A stretch of DNA of 64,000 nucleotides from Brevundimonas bullata (GCF_003350205.1 NZ_QLLC01000012.1:40785-104784), one strand, 5' to 3'; shown: positions 41,778-50,932, counted from the stretch's first letter. Numbers and translations are program-made. Notes: generated by a model not told the origin, from the letters alone.

Positions 41778-42251
41778 TCAGGCGGCGGCGACGGGGCAGG
41801 CCGAATGCGGCGCGAATTCGCGCAGCGATTCAGGGTCCGCTTCCAGCAGGTCGGCGATGGTGATCTTCGACAGGGCCGCGCCCGCGGCCTGATCGGCGGC
41901 GGTCAGGGCCTTGGCCACCTGACGCGGGATATGCTCCCCCACCGGACAGCCCTTGGCCCCGGCGGGCGGCGAGCCCAGATGGGCACAGCCGTTTACGGCC
42001 TTCAGCACCTCGGCCATGCAGATGTCTTCCGGGCGACGCAGCAGCCAGGACCCGCCCGAGGCGCCGGGTCGCGTGGCGATCAGCCCCGCCTTGGCCAGCA
42101 GGGCCGTCACCCGGCGGATCACCACCGGATTGGTCGGCACCGAGGCGGCCAGCACGGCGCTGGGCGCCGCATCCGCAGCCGAATAGGCGCCCTTGTGGGC
42201 CAGATAGGCCAGGGCATGGGCGGCGACGGGGAATCTTTGGCTGTCAGACAT
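41778..42251 (-). CDS. Rrf2 family transcriptional regulator
   Basis: A 157-residue dimeric winged-helix regulator. SQRFPVAAHALAYLAHK opens the fold, TNPVVIRRVTALLAKAGLI is the recognition helix, and RPGASGGSWLLRRPEDI is the wing. Three cysteines (ICMAEV, NGCAHLG, KGCPVGEH) lie where IscR/NsrR-type members bind an iron-sulfur cluster, but the spacing differs, so cluster binding is only possible. The ATG at 42251 is chosen over upstream codons in repeat sequence. The A/T-rich 42300-42335 stretch may be the promoter. It may control the downstream SDR gene. Confidence 0.9.
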   Translation of the reverse strand: MSDSQRFPVAAHALAYLAHKGAYSAADAAPSAVLAASVPTNPVVIRRVTALLAKAGLIATRPGASGGSWLLRRPEDICMAEVLKAVNGCAHLGSPPAGAKGCPVGEHIPRQVAKALTAADQAAGAALSKITIADLLEADPESLREFAPHSACPVAAA

Positions 42252-42387
42252 CTCGGTTTCGTACTCCAGACCGGAAGGTAGGGCTTCCGGCGCGGTTTTC
42301 CAAATCCATCCGCAACAAAAACTGTTTCTTTTTACGCGGTGCGGACCTTCGAGGTTCGAGTGGAGGTCTCCGCCCTCCCCCTCCAAA

Positions 42388-42497
42388 CGTCATCCCCGGT
42401 CTTGTGCCGGGGATCCAGAAACACCGCGTCAGCCCCCTATTTCTCGCAACATCAAGCGTCGTGTTTCTGGATTCTCGGGACAGGCCCGAGAATGACG
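42388..42497. repeat. Paired intergenic inverted repeat with a GANTC site
   Basis: Imperfect inverted halves of about 38 bases (CGTCATCCCCGG... and ...GAGAATGACG) flank about 35 bases. A GATTC lies at 42470-42474 in the right half. It occupies the gap between the phosphotransferase gene and the Rrf2 gene, both on the minus strand. Confidence 0.8.
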
Positions 42498-42519
42498 ACC
42501 CGACTTAATCTTGACCGCT

Positions 42520-43593
42520 TCACGCCCCGGCCTTCCGGGCGAAGCTCCAGGCCGCGTCCGACAGGGGTCCGACCTGGGCCGCCATGGTCCGGGCGTGGGC
42601 GCTGGCGGCGGTGCCGTCGCGCACCCGACCGGCGATTCCCTGACAGATGGCCGCCAGCCGGAACAGGTTGTAGGCGAACAGCCAGTCGAGGTTCTGCGGC
42701 GGCGCCGTGCCCGTCTTTGCGGCGTAGCGTTCGACCGTCTCCTCGACCGAGGGAATGCCCAGTTCTTTCAGGTCCGCCCCCGCCAGTCCGTTGCGCAACG
42801 ACGCCGGAATGACCCAGGCGATCAGCAGATAGGAGAAGTCGGCCATTGGATCGCCCAGGGTCGACAGCTCCCAGTCCAGCACCGCCCGCACCCGCGCCTC
42901 GACCGGATCAAGGATCATGTTGTCGAGGCGGAAGTCGCCGTGGACGATCCGCGTCGGCCCCTCCGGCGGCAGGCTGTCGGGCAGGAAGGCGATCAGCCGG
43001 TCCATGGCCGGGATCGGCGCGATCTCCGAGGCCCGATACTGCTTGGTCCAACGCCCGACCTGCCGCGCGAAGTAGTTGCCCGGCTTGCCGTAGTCCGACA
43101 GGCCGATGGCGGCGGGATCAAAGGCGTGCAGCGCCGCCAGGGTATCGGTCTGGGCCTCATAGATGGCGCGGCGCTCGGCGGGCGACATCCTCGGCAGCTT
43201 CAGGTCCCAGAAGACCCGCCCCTCGACCTTGTCCATGACATAGAAGATCGAGCCGATGATGCCTTCGTCCGTACACAGAGCATAGGGCCGCGCCACCGGA
43301 AACCCTTGCGCATAGAGGGCCGAGATGACGGTGAATTCGCGGTCCACGGCGTGGGCGCTGGCCAGCAGGACGCCCGGCGGTTTGCGGCGCAGCACATAGG
43401 TCCGGCCCGGCGTGGTCAGCTCATAGGTGGGGTTGGACTGACCGCCCTTGAACTGGCGGATGGTCAGCGGCCCGGCGTAACCCGCGACATGGGCCGTCAG
43501 CCAGGCGTCCAGCGCCCCCTCGTCCAGCCGATAGCGTTCGTCCACCTCGCGCGTGCCGGAGAAAGCGGACTGCGCGTCCAGAGTGTCGGTCAT
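42520..43593 (-). CDS. Phosphotransferase family protein (ACAD10/APH-like)
   Basis: A 357-residue kinase-fold enzyme. IRQFKGGQSNPTYEL is the glycine loop, VLRRKPPG carries the ATP-binding Lys, HGDFRLDNM is the catalytic loop and LDWELSTLGDP the metal-binding motif. This subfamily is related to the N-terminal half of ACAD10 and is often found with acyl-CoA dehydrogenases, where it phosphorylates hydroxyacyl-CoA-type substrates; its substrate here is unknown. Its ATG overlaps the glpK stop (ATGA), so it is coupled to glycerol kinase. Confidence 0.9.
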   Translation of the reverse strand: MTDTLDAQSAFSGTREVDERYRLDEGALDAWLTAHVAGYAGPLTIRQFKGGQSNPTYELTTPGRTYVLRRKPPGVLLASAHAVDREFTVISALYAQGFPVARPYALCTDEGIIGSIFYVMDKVEGRVFWDLKLPRMSPAERRAIYEAQTDTLAALHAFDPAAIGLSDYGKPGNYFARQVGRWTKQYRASEIAPIPAMDRLIAFLPDSLPPEGPTRIVHGDFRLDNMILDPVEARVRAVLDWELSTLGDPMADFSYLLIAWVIPASLRNGLAGADLKELGIPSVEETVERYAAKTGTAPPQNLDWLFAYNLFRLAAICQGIAGRVRDGTAASAHARTMAAQVGPLSDAAWSFARKAGA

Positions 43594-45095
43594 GTCTCGT
43601 CTCCCCCAGCGGCGATGATGGCGGCCTTCACCGCCCCGCGCCAGCCCTTCAGCAGCCGCGCCCGCTCGGCCTCGTCCATGCGCGGGCGCCAGACGGCGGG
43701 CGCCTCAAGCGGGGCGGTCCACAGCTCACCCGTCAGGCCGACGCCGAAGGCCGCCAGCCGCGCCGCCCCCATGGCCGTCATCTCCTGAAAGGCGGGGCGT
43801 TCGACCTCGACCTCGCAGATGTCGGCGATGAACTGCATGGCGAAGGCGTTGGCCGTGACCCCGCCGTCGACCTTCAGCCGCGTCAGCGGCGGCGCGCCAT
43901 CCTTCTTCAAGGCGTCCAGCAGGTCGCGGGTCTGATAGGCCAGGCTCTCCAGCGCCGCGCGGACGAAGTGGGCAGGGCCGCTGTCGCGGGTCAGGCCGAT
44001 GACCGTGCCCCGCGCCTCGGGCTTCCACCAGGGCGCACCCAGGCCGGTGAAGCCGGGGACCAGATAGACCCCGCCATTGTCTTTCAGCGTCTGGGCCACG
44101 GCCTCGGACTGACGCGAGTCCGAGATCACCTTCAGCCCGTCGCGCAGCCACTGGATCGCCGATCCCGCCGAGAAGATCGACCCCTCCAGCGCATAGGCGA
44201 CCTGACCATCAGCGGCGTAGCCCAGGGTCCCCAGCAGTCGGGAGGTCGAGGCCACCGGCGCCTCTCCGACGTTGGCCACCAGAAAGGCTCCCGTCCCATA
44301 GGTGATCTTGGCGTCGCCCGCCGCCAGCGCCCCATGCCCCACCAGGGCCGCCTGCTGGTCTCCCGCCGACCCGTGAATGGGCAGGGCTCGGCCTAACAGG
44401 CTGGCGTCGCAGTCGCCCAGATGATCGGCGCATCCGCGAATCTCGGGCAGGGCCGCCATCGGCACCTTGAACAGGTCGCACAGGTCCTCGCGCCATTGCA
44501 GCGTCGACAGGTCCATCAGGCTGGTGCGGCTGGCGTTGGTGGCGTCGGTGACGTGGCTTTTCCCGCCCGTCAGCTTCCAGATCAGCCAGGCGTCGATGGT
44601 GCCCAGCTTGACCTCGCCCCGGGCCGCCCGCTCCCGCGCCCCCGGCACGGCGTCCAGCAGCCAGGCGTATTTCGAGGCCGAGAAATAGGGGTCGAGGATC
44701 AGGCCGGTCGCGCCCTGCACCATGGCCTCATGTCCTTCCGCCGCCAGCCGCGTGGTCACGTCCGACGTGCGCCGGTCCTGCCAGACGATGGCCCGGTGCA
44801 AGGGCTCGCCGGTCGCCGCATCCCACAGGACCGAGGTCTCGCGCTGGTTGGTGATGCCCACGGCGGCGAAGCGATCCACCCCGCCCGCCTTGCGCACCAC
44901 CTCGCGACAGGTCTGCAAGGTCGCGCGCCAGATCTCGGCCGCATCATGCTCGACCCAGCCCGAGCGCGGGAAGTGTTGCACCAGCTCGATCTGGCTGACG
45001 GCGACGGCGGAGAACGAACCGGACGGCGACACCTCGAAGGCGATGGCCCGCGTCGAGGTCGTGCCCTGGTCGATGGCGAGGATAAGACGGGTCAT
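43590..45095 (-). CDS. glpK: Glycerol kinase
   Basis: ATP-dependent phosphorylation of glycerol to glycerol 3-phosphate. The 501-residue FGGY kinase has the phosphate loop DQGTTSTRA at residue 9, WVEHDAAEIW, ITNQRETSVLWD (substrate region), and GLGAPWWKPEARG and KVDGGVTANAFAMQFIADI (C-terminal signatures). No glpF or glpD is adjacent. It is the middle of a three-gene ATGA-coupled operon, between a small unknown gene and the phosphotransferase. Confidence 0.96.
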   Translation of the reverse strand: MTRLILAIDQGTTSTRAIAFEVSPSGSFSAVAVSQIELVQHFPRSGWVEHDAAEIWRATLQTCREVVRKAGGVDRFAAVGITNQRETSVLWDAATGEPLHRAIVWQDRRTSDVTTRLAAEGHEAMVQGATGLILDPYFSASKYAWLLDAVPGARERAARGEVKLGTIDAWLIWKLTGGKSHVTDATNASRTSLMDLSTLQWREDLCDLFKVPMAALPEIRGCADHLGDCDASLLGRALPIHGSAGDQQAALVGHGALAAGDAKITYGTGAFLVANVGEAPVASTSRLLGTLGYAADGQVAYALEGSIFSAGSAIQWLRDGLKVISDSRQSEAVAQTLKDNGGVYLVPGFTGLGAPWWKPEARGTVIGLTRDSGPAHFVRAALESLAYQTRDLLDALKKDGAPPLTRLKVDGGVTANAFAMQFIADICEVEVERPAFQEMTAMGAARLAAFGVGLTGELWTAPLEAPAVWRPRMDEAERARLLKGWRGAVKAAIIAAGGDET

Positions 45096-45400
45096 GACGC
45101 CCGGCTCTTCCAGGTTTCGACCAAGGCGACCGCTGAGGTCAGGAAGCTGTCAAACTCGGCAACCTCTCCACGCCAAGTCTGCTCAAATTCCTGGTCGTCA
45201 TTGGTGTCCACCGAACGGGCGGTAACGACAACAGCGTCGTCGGCGGGCGGTTCAACCGAAATCTGAAAACAGTCAAAGGGCGCGCGCCCGCCAATATAGA
45301 AAAATCTGGCCGGCGCCTCGGCCCATTCCCTGACCACCGCCCAGCCGTTCTCGGCGGCTCGACGGTCCAGTTGCGCGTCTATGATCGAATAGGGGTCCAT
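45092..45400 (-). CDS. Small uncharacterised protein upstream of glpK
   Basis: A 102-residue protein with no recognised domain: acidic, soluble, Trp-containing, opening MDPYSIIDAQLDRRAAENGW, with FFYIGGRAPFDCFQISVEPP in the middle. Its stop overlaps the glpK start (ATGA), which supports translation. It could be a regulator or partner of glycerol kinase, or simply a co-transcribed passenger; neither is shown. The promoter of the operon should lie in 45401-45463, which it shares with the divergent dehydratase gene. Confidence 0.72.
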   Translation of the reverse strand: MDPYSIIDAQLDRRAAENGWAVVREWAEAPARFFYIGGRAPFDCFQISVEPPADDAVVVTARSVDTNDDQEFEQTWRGEVAEFDSFLTSAVALVETWKSRAS

Positions 45401-45463
45401 GCCGCCGATCCTGGGGGGTGTAGGCCTTCTCGACAAGCGAGCTGATGGGCGTATTGGCATCCT

Positions 45464-46438
45464 ATGCACACGCCCTCCTTCTCCGGCGTACTCGACGCCG
45501 CCCGCCAGATCGCCCCCGCCGCCGTGCGCACGCCGCTGATCGAGCATCCGGCCCTGAACGAGGCCGTCGGCGGACGCGTCCTGATGAAGGCCGAGACCTT
45601 GCAGGTGGCGGGGGCCTTCAAGTTTCGCGGCGCCTATAACCGCATCAGCCGCCTGAGCGACGCCGAAAAGGCGCGCGGCGTCGTGGCCTATTCCTCGGGC
45701 AACCACGCCCAGGGCGTCGCGGCGGCGGCCCTGGCGGTCGGGACCCGCGCCCTGATCGTCATGCCGTCGGACAGCCCGGCGGTGAAGGTCGAGGGCGTGC
45801 GCGCCTTCGGCGGCGAGGTGCGCCTGTACGACCGCTGGAGCGAGAGCCGCGAGGCCATCGGCGCCGAGATCGCGGCGGAGCGCGGCGCCATTCTCGTCCC
45901 GCCCTTCGATGATCCCTTCATCATCGAGGGCCAGGGCACGGTCGGGCTGGAGATGCTGGAACAGGCGGGCATCGAAATGAACCAGCTGCTGTGCGGCGCC
46001 TCGGGCGGCGGCCTGATCGCCGGGATCAACCTGGTCATGGCCGAACAGAGCCCCGAGACCCGCGTCATCGTCGTCGAGCCCGAGGCCTTCGACGACACCC
46101 GCCGCTCGCTGGAGGCGGGCAAACGGACCGCGCATCCGCAAGGCGCCCCGTCCATCTGCGACGCCCTGATGGCGCCCCTGCCCGGCGAACTGACCTGGCC
46201 GATCAACCGGCGTCTGGCGGGCGCCGCGACCGTCACCGACGCCGAGGCGGCCGAGGCCATGCGCTTCGCCTTCCGCTGGCTGAAGCTGGTCATCGAACCG
46301 GGCGGCGCCGTGTCGCTGGCGGCCCTGCTGTCAGGAAAGGTCGCTGGCAAGGGCCTGACCACCGGGATCGTCCTATCCGGCGGCAACGTCGATCCGGGCC
46401 TGTTCAGCGCCATCATCGAGGGCCGCTTCCCCGCCTAG
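45464..46438 (+). CDS. Threonine/serine dehydratase family enzyme
   Basis: PLP-dependent fold-type II enzyme, 324 residues, lacking the C-terminal regulatory ACT-like domain of biosynthetic IlvA, so a catabolic threonine dehydratase or serine racemase/dehydratase. Lys53 in AFKFRGAYN should bind PLP; SSGNHAQG (77-84) binds the substrate carboxylate and GASGGGLIAG the cofactor phosphate. The segment VIEPGGAVSLAALLSG is near the C-terminus. Substrate preference cannot be read from sequence. Confidence 0.93.
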   Translation: MHTPSFSGVLDAARQIAPAAVRTPLIEHPALNEAVGGRVLMKAETLQVAGAFKFRGAYNRISRLSDAEKARGVVAYSSGNHAQGVAAAALAVGTRALIVMPSDSPAVKVEGVRAFGGEVRLYDRWSESREAIGAEIAAERGAILVPPFDDPFIIEGQGTVGLEMLEQAGIEMNQLLCGASGGGLIAGINLVMAEQSPETRVIVVEPEAFDDTRRSLEAGKRTAHPQGAPSICDALMAPLPGELTWPINRRLAGAATVTDAEAAEAMRFAFRWLKLVIEPGGAVSLAALLSGKVAGKGLTTGIVLSGGNVDPGLFSAIIEGRFPA

Positions 46439-46442
46439 CGGC

Positions 46443-46538
46443 CGTCATCCCGGACGCCCGCAGGGCGATCCGGGACCGCCCAAGACACCGCGCTTCCGGC
46501 GGTCCCGGATCATCGCTCACGCGATGTCCGGGATGACG
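46443..46538. repeat. Paired intergenic inverted repeat (dehydratase/MaoC gap)
   Basis: Ends CGTCATCCCGGAC and GTCCGGGATGACG are perfect inverted copies. The inner ends GATCCGGGACCGCC and GGCGGTCCCGGATC are also perfect, so two hairpins or one long hairpin can form. It starts four bases after the dehydratase stop. Confidence 0.85.
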
Positions 46539-46601
46539 CAGGATGCTCCCCTTGCGCCCGCCCGCGACGCAGGCAAGGCTGCACAAAACGGAGGGGCCCC
46601 G

Positions 46602-47069
46602 ATGACGAAACCGAGCGATCTGCCATCCCTGATCGGCCAAGAGGTCGGCGTCAGCCGCTGGATCACGGTGGACCAGGCGCGCATCGACGCCTTCGCCCGC
46701 ACCACCGAGGACGAGCAGTTCATCCACGTCGATCCCGAACGGGCCAGGACCACGCCCTTTGGCGGGACCATCGCCCACGGCTTCCTGACCCTCAGCCTGG
46801 CCTCGGCCATGAGCTATGACGCCCTCGCCCCGCTGGACGGCGTGGTCATGGGGGTCAACTACGGCTTCGACAAGCTGCGCTTCCTGGCCCCGGTCCCCGC
46901 CGGATCGAAAGTGCGCGGTCGCTTCAAACTGCTGTCCGCCGAGGCCAAGGGCGCCGACGACGGCGTGACCCGCTGGCTGCTCAAGCACGAACTGACCGTC
47001 GAGATCGACGGCGCCGACAAGCCCGCCCTGATCGCCGAATGGCTGACCATGCAGATGGTGAAGCCCTGA
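46602..47069 (+). CDS. MaoC family enoyl-CoA hydratase
   Basis: 155-residue hot-dog-fold hydratase of the MaoC/PhaJ type. The hydratase-2 motif is visible as DEQFIHVDPERA followed by FGGTIAHGFLTLSL, with catalytic Asp and His in place. The family hydrates 2-enoyl-CoA to (R)-3-hydroxyacyl-CoA; (R)-specificity is typical but not shown. The ATG at 46602 follows GGAGGGG. The upstream gap holds only a repeat. Confidence 0.93.
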   Translation: MTKPSDLPSLIGQEVGVSRWITVDQARIDAFARTTEDEQFIHVDPERARTTPFGGTIAHGFLTLSLASAMSYDALAPLDGVVMGVNYGFDKLRFLAPVPAGSKVRGRFKLLSAEAKGADDGVTRWLLKHELTVEIDGADKPALIAEWLTMQMVKP

Positions 47070-47163
47070 GCCTCACCCGTTTCCGGTGCTGGACAAGAAC
47101 GGGATAACGGCGCTCCAGTAACCATAAAGCGCCGCGCACGGTCGGATCGAGGGAGGCTGGACA

Positions 47164-48837
47164 GTGCACCTACACGCCGTTTCCGTCTTCGACGGCCTGT
47201 CCTTTCTGGTGGCGGTGTTCGCGGCCTGGACGGCGCTGGACCTGTTTCAGCAGGTGCGGTCTCATCAGGGCGGCGCGCGGCTGGCCTGGCTGGCCACGGC
47301 GGCGACGGCCATGGGCGGCGGCGTCTGGTCGATGCACTTCATCGCCATGCTGGGTTTCGATCCCGGCGCGCCGGTTCGCTATGATCTGCCGCTGACCGTC
47401 GCCTCCTTCGTGCTGGCGACGGTCGGGTCCAGCCTCGCCTTCCTGATCGCCGCTGGCCGTGCAGACCGCCGCCGCATGATCCTGGCAGGCCTGGTCATGG
47501 GGGCTGGCATCTGCGCCATGCACTATGTCGGCATGGCGGCGCTGAGGACCTCGGCGACCCTGTCCTATGCGCCCGCTCTGGTCGTCCTGTCCGCCGTCAT
47601 CGCCCTGTTCGCCTCCACCGCCGCCCTGTTCGCGGTCAACCAGGACCGCTCGCCGCTGTGGCGGTTGACGGCGGCCCTGGTCCTGGGTCTGGCCGTGGCG
47701 GGCATGCATCATGTGGCCATGGCGGCCCTGACCGTGACCCCGGCACAGGCCGCCGCCACACTGGACCCGCGCGGCGCCCCGCCCCTGATGCTGGCCGTGG
47801 CGGTCGCCGGCGTGACCGTCCTCATCCTGTTTCTGGCCCTGGCGGTCGCCATGGTGAATCAGCGCGACAAGCTGATCGCCATCATCGACGCGGGAGGGGT
47901 CGGCTACTGGGAGCTGGCCCTTCCGGGGCAGGACCTCTGGCTGTCCGGTCGGGCGCGCAAATACCTCGGCCTGGACCGGGGCGAGCCCTTCGGCGCGCGC
48001 GATCTCGCCAAAAAGCTGAAACCCGAGGACATGCTCCGGCGAACGGAAACCCTGGAACGCGCCCTGAGGGGGGACGGCGACTACGCCGCCGAGTATCAGA
48101 TCCGCGACAGCGGCCGCTGGCTTCAGGTGCGCGGCCGGTTGATCCGTTCGCGGTCAGGCAAGCCGGTCAAGCTGGCGGGGGTGATCACCGACGTCACCGA
48201 CCGGCATCAGGCCTTCGCCGCCCTGGCCACCAGCGAGCATCGCCAGCGCCTGCTGATCAATGAGCTGAACCACCGGGTGAAGAACACCCTGGCCACGATC
48301 CAGTCCATCGCCGCCCTGACGGCCCGCCGCGCGACCAGCGTCGAGGACTTCATGCGCCTGTTCCAGGCGCGGCTGATCGCCCTGTCCGACACCCACAACC
48401 TGCTGACCGCCAACGGCTGGGAGCGCGCCCGCCTGCGCGATCTGGTGCTGCAGGAGTTCCGTCCCTATGCCGAGGATCAGCTGCGGATGCAGGGTCCCAA
48501 CGTGACCCTGGAGTCCGAACAGGCCCTGTCCATGGGCCTGATCCTGCATGAACTGGTCACCAACGCCGCCAAGTACGGCGCGCTGAGCAACCCGGACGCT
48601 GCGGGCGGGCGGGTGGACGTGACCTGGGGCGAGGTCGACGACGACGGCCTGATCGTTCTCGACTGGGTCGAAAGCGGCGGCCCGGCCGTCACGGCGCCCA
48701 CCCAGTCCGGCTTCGGTTCACGCCTGATCGACACCAGCGTGCGCGGCACGCTGAGGGGCACGGCGACGATCGACTATGCCCAGGACGGCCTGCATTGCCG
48801 CCTGAAGTTTCAGCCGGGCGCGGCGCCCAAGACCTAG
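47164..48837 (+). CDS. MHYT-PAS-HWE sensor histidine kinase
   Basis: A 557-residue membrane sensor kinase. Seven hydrophobic spans (residues ~8-230) contain three MHYT signatures, MHFI at 57, MHYV at 119 and MHHV at 181, proposed to bind metal (copper) or sense gas/redox. A PAS domain (~237-350) and a HWE kinase core follow, with phospho-acceptor His370 in ELNHRVKNTLATIQ, ILHELVTNAAKYGAL (N box) and DWVESGGP, the WxE that names the family. GTG start at 47164 after GGGAGG. No response regulator lies next to it, so its partner is unknown. Confidence 0.94.
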   Translation: MHLHAVSVFDGLSFLVAVFAAWTALDLFQQVRSHQGGARLAWLATAATAMGGGVWSMHFIAMLGFDPGAPVRYDLPLTVASFVLATVGSSLAFLIAAGRADRRRMILAGLVMGAGICAMHYVGMAALRTSATLSYAPALVVLSAVIALFASTAALFAVNQDRSPLWRLTAALVLGLAVAGMHHVAMAALTVTPAQAAATLDPRGAPPLMLAVAVAGVTVLILFLALAVAMVNQRDKLIAIIDAGGVGYWELALPGQDLWLSGRARKYLGLDRGEPFGARDLAKKLKPEDMLRRTETLERALRGDGDYAAEYQIRDSGRWLQVRGRLIRSRSGKPVKLAGVITDVTDRHQAFAALATSEHRQRLLINELNHRVKNTLATIQSIAALTARRATSVEDFMRLFQARLIALSDTHNLLTANGWERARLRDLVLQEFRPYAEDQLRMQGPNVTLESEQALSMGLILHELVTNAAKYGALSNPDAAGGRVDVTWGEVDDDGLIVLDWVESGGPAVTAPTQSGFGSRLIDTSVRGTLRGTATIDYAQDGLHCRLKFQPGAAPKT

Positions 48838-49766
48838 TGTTCGCCCAGGCAGCGCAGGGCCACTTCAAGATTGCGCAGGCCGTCTTCGCCCGAGACCGCC
48901 GCCGTCTCGCCGGTGCGAATGGCGTGGACGAAGGCCTCGTGCTCCTTCTTCAGCGGTTCCGCCGGCCAGGAGTTGAGCATCCGCGTCAAATAGGAGCCGT
49001 CCGGCTGCTGGCCGAAATACTCCGTCACCTGGCGGGTGATCAGGTCGGCGACGATGAAGCGGTTCTTGGTGGCGACTTGCAGGGTGCGGGTCTTGTAGGG
49101 CGTGACCCAGTTGGTGGTGATGTGGGCGATCACGTCATTGGCCATGCGGAACTGCAACAGGGCCGAGTCTTCGCGGGACGCATGGGCGTGGCCCAGCAGC
49201 GACTGGACCTCCACCACTTCGGACCCCGTCAGGTGGCGGATGATGTCGATGTCGTGCACCGCCAGGTCGATGACCACGCCCACCTCGCCCATGCGCGGCG
49301 GGAAGGGGCCGACGCGGGTGATCTGGATGGAGATGATCTCGTCGCCGTCGATGGCGCGCTTGACCGTGTCCACCGCCGGGTTGAAGCGCTCGACATGGCC
49401 GACCATCAGCACGCGGTTGTTGGCCTTGGCCGCATCGATCATGGCCTGGGCGTCGGCGGTCGTGGCGGCGATGGGCTTCTCGACCAGGACATGGACGCCC
49501 GCGTTCAGCAGGGCCACGCCCAACTCGGCGTGGAAACGGTTCGGCGTGGCGATGACGGCGGCGTCGAGGCCGGCGGCGACAAAAGCCTGCGCCGTGGTGA
49601 CGGCGGTCGCGCCATAAGCCTCAGCCACGCCCTCGGCGGTCACGGCGTCGGGATCGAAGATGGTCGTCAGCTCGACGTCGCGCAGTTCGGACAGGACGCG
49701 GGCATGGTTGCGGCCCATGACGCCGGCGCCGGCGACGCCGATCTTGAGGGAGGTCTGCTGGGTCAT
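48834..49766 (-). CDS. Gfo/Idh/MocA oxidoreductase, WbpB/WlbA-like
   Basis: 310-residue NAD-dependent dehydrogenase. The Rossmann loop is GVAGAGVMGRNHAR, EKPIAATTADA is the family Lys-Pro motif, and GHVERFNPAV and VIDLAVHDIDIIRHL are substrate-domain signatures shared with UDP-GlcNAcA 3-dehydrogenases (WlbA/WbpB). With the next gene (a WbpE-like aminotransferase) it would convert a UDP-hexuronic acid to a 3-amino sugar for surface polysaccharide. That pathway is inferred. Its stop and that of the converging kinase gene share one CTAG. Confidence 0.88.
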   Translation of the reverse strand: MTQQTSLKIGVAGAGVMGRNHARVLSELRDVELTTIFDPDAVTAEGVAEAYGATAVTTAQAFVAAGLDAAVIATPNRFHAELGVALLNAGVHVLVEKPIAATTADAQAMIDAAKANNRVLMVGHVERFNPAVDTVKRAIDGDEIISIQITRVGPFPPRMGEVGVVIDLAVHDIDIIRHLTGSEVVEVQSLLGHAHASREDSALLQFRMANDVIAHITTNWVTPYKTRTLQVATKNRFIVADLITRQVTEYFGQQPDGSYLTRMLNSWPAEPLKKEHEAFVHAIRTGETAAVSGEDGLRNLEVALRCLGEH

Positions 49767-49771
49767 GGGGA

Positions 49772-50932
49772 TCAGGCCTTGAAGCTGGCGACGGCGGCGA
49801 TGATGCGGTCCTGCGTCGCCTCGTCCAGATCCGAGTGCATCGGCAGGCTGATGACGCGCTGCATCAGGCGCTCAGTCACCGGCAGGCCCTGGGGTCCGCG
49901 CGGATACATCTCATAGGCCGGCTGAAGGTGCAGCGGGATCGGGTAATAGACGGCGGTCGGCACGCCCTGTTCCTTCAGGTGCGCGGCCAGACCGTCGCGG
50001 TCCTCGTGCTCGATGGTGTATTGCGCCCAGTTCGAGACATTGCCCGTCGGCACGTCCGGCACGGCGGCGACGTGGGGGCGCAAGGCCTCGTTGTAGCGAG
50101 CGGCGATGCGATTGCGCCACTCGATCTCCTGACCGAAGACCTTCAACTTCTCGATCAGGACGGCGGCCTGGATGGTGTCCAGACGGCTGTTCAGGCCGAT
50201 CCGCATGTTCAGGTATTTGGGGTCGTGGTCGAAGGTCTTGCCCGCCAGATCCCGCGCCACAGCCTTGCCGTGGACGCGAATGGAATCGATCAGCTGGGCC
50301 AGGTCGTCGTCATTGGTCAGCACCGCCCCGCCGTCGCCGTAGCAGCCCAGGGGCTTGGCCGGGAAGAAGCTGGTGGTGGTGATGTCGGCCCACTTCAGCG
50401 GGTGCTCGCCGTCGATGGTGCAGCCAAACCCTTGCGCCGAATCCGAGATCAGCTTCAGGCCGTGCTTGTCGCAGATGGCCTTGATCGCCGGATAGTCGGC
50501 GGGCTGGCCGAACAGGTCGACGGCGATGACCACGCGCGGCGTCAGGCGGCCTTCCTTCAGCGTCGCCTCGATGGCGGCCTCCAGATGGCCCGGGTCCATG
50601 TTGTAGGTCGTCGCGTCCACGTCGATGAAGACCGGCTCGGCGTCGAACCAGGGCACGACCTCGGCGGTCGCCGCGAAGGTGAAGCTGGGCACGAAGACCG
50701 CGTCGCCGCGTCCCACGCCCCAGGCCATCAGCGGCAGGGCCAGGGCGTCGGTGCCGTTGGCGCAGCCCAGGGCGTGCTTGGCCTGACCAAAGGCGGCCAG
50801 GTCGGCCTCGAACTGGCGCACCTGCGGGCCCATGACCCAGGCGCCGCCGACGACGGCCTCCTGAACGGCGGCCTCGATCTTGCCGCCGAGGCGAAGGCGC
50901 TGGGCCTGAAGGTCGATGAAGGGAATGGTCAT
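49772..50932 (-). CDS. DegT/DnrJ/EryC1 aminotransferase, WbpE-like
   Basis: 386-residue PLP-dependent sugar-nucleotide aminotransferase. It has IPFIDLQAQRLRLG at the start, CANGTDALALPLMAWGVG, the PLP-Lys motif SFFPAKPLGCYGDGGAV, and IGLNSRLDTIQAAVL. The close motif match to WbpE, which aminates UDP-3-keto-GlcNAcA, and its place six bases before the WbpB-like gene support a paired reaction in 2,3-diamino sugar synthesis. The product could instead be another amino sugar. Start at the ATG at 50932. Confidence 0.92.
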   Translation of the reverse strand: MTIPFIDLQAQRLRLGGKIEAAVQEAVVGGAWVMGPQVRQFEADLAAFGQAKHALGCANGTDALALPLMAWGVGRGDAVFVPSFTFAATAEVVPWFDAEPVFIDVDATTYNMDPGHLEAAIEATLKEGRLTPRVVIAVDLFGQPADYPAIKAICDKHGLKLISDSAQGFGCTIDGEHPLKWADITTTSFFPAKPLGCYGDGGAVLTNDDDLAQLIDSIRVHGKAVARDLAGKTFDHDPKYLNMRIGLNSRLDTIQAAVLIEKLKVFGQEIEWRNRIAARYNEALRPHVAAVPDVPTGNVSNWAQYTIEHEDRDGLAAHLKEQGVPTAVYYPIPLHLQPAYEMYPRGPQGLPVTERLMQRVISLPMHSDLDEATQDRIIAAVASFKA

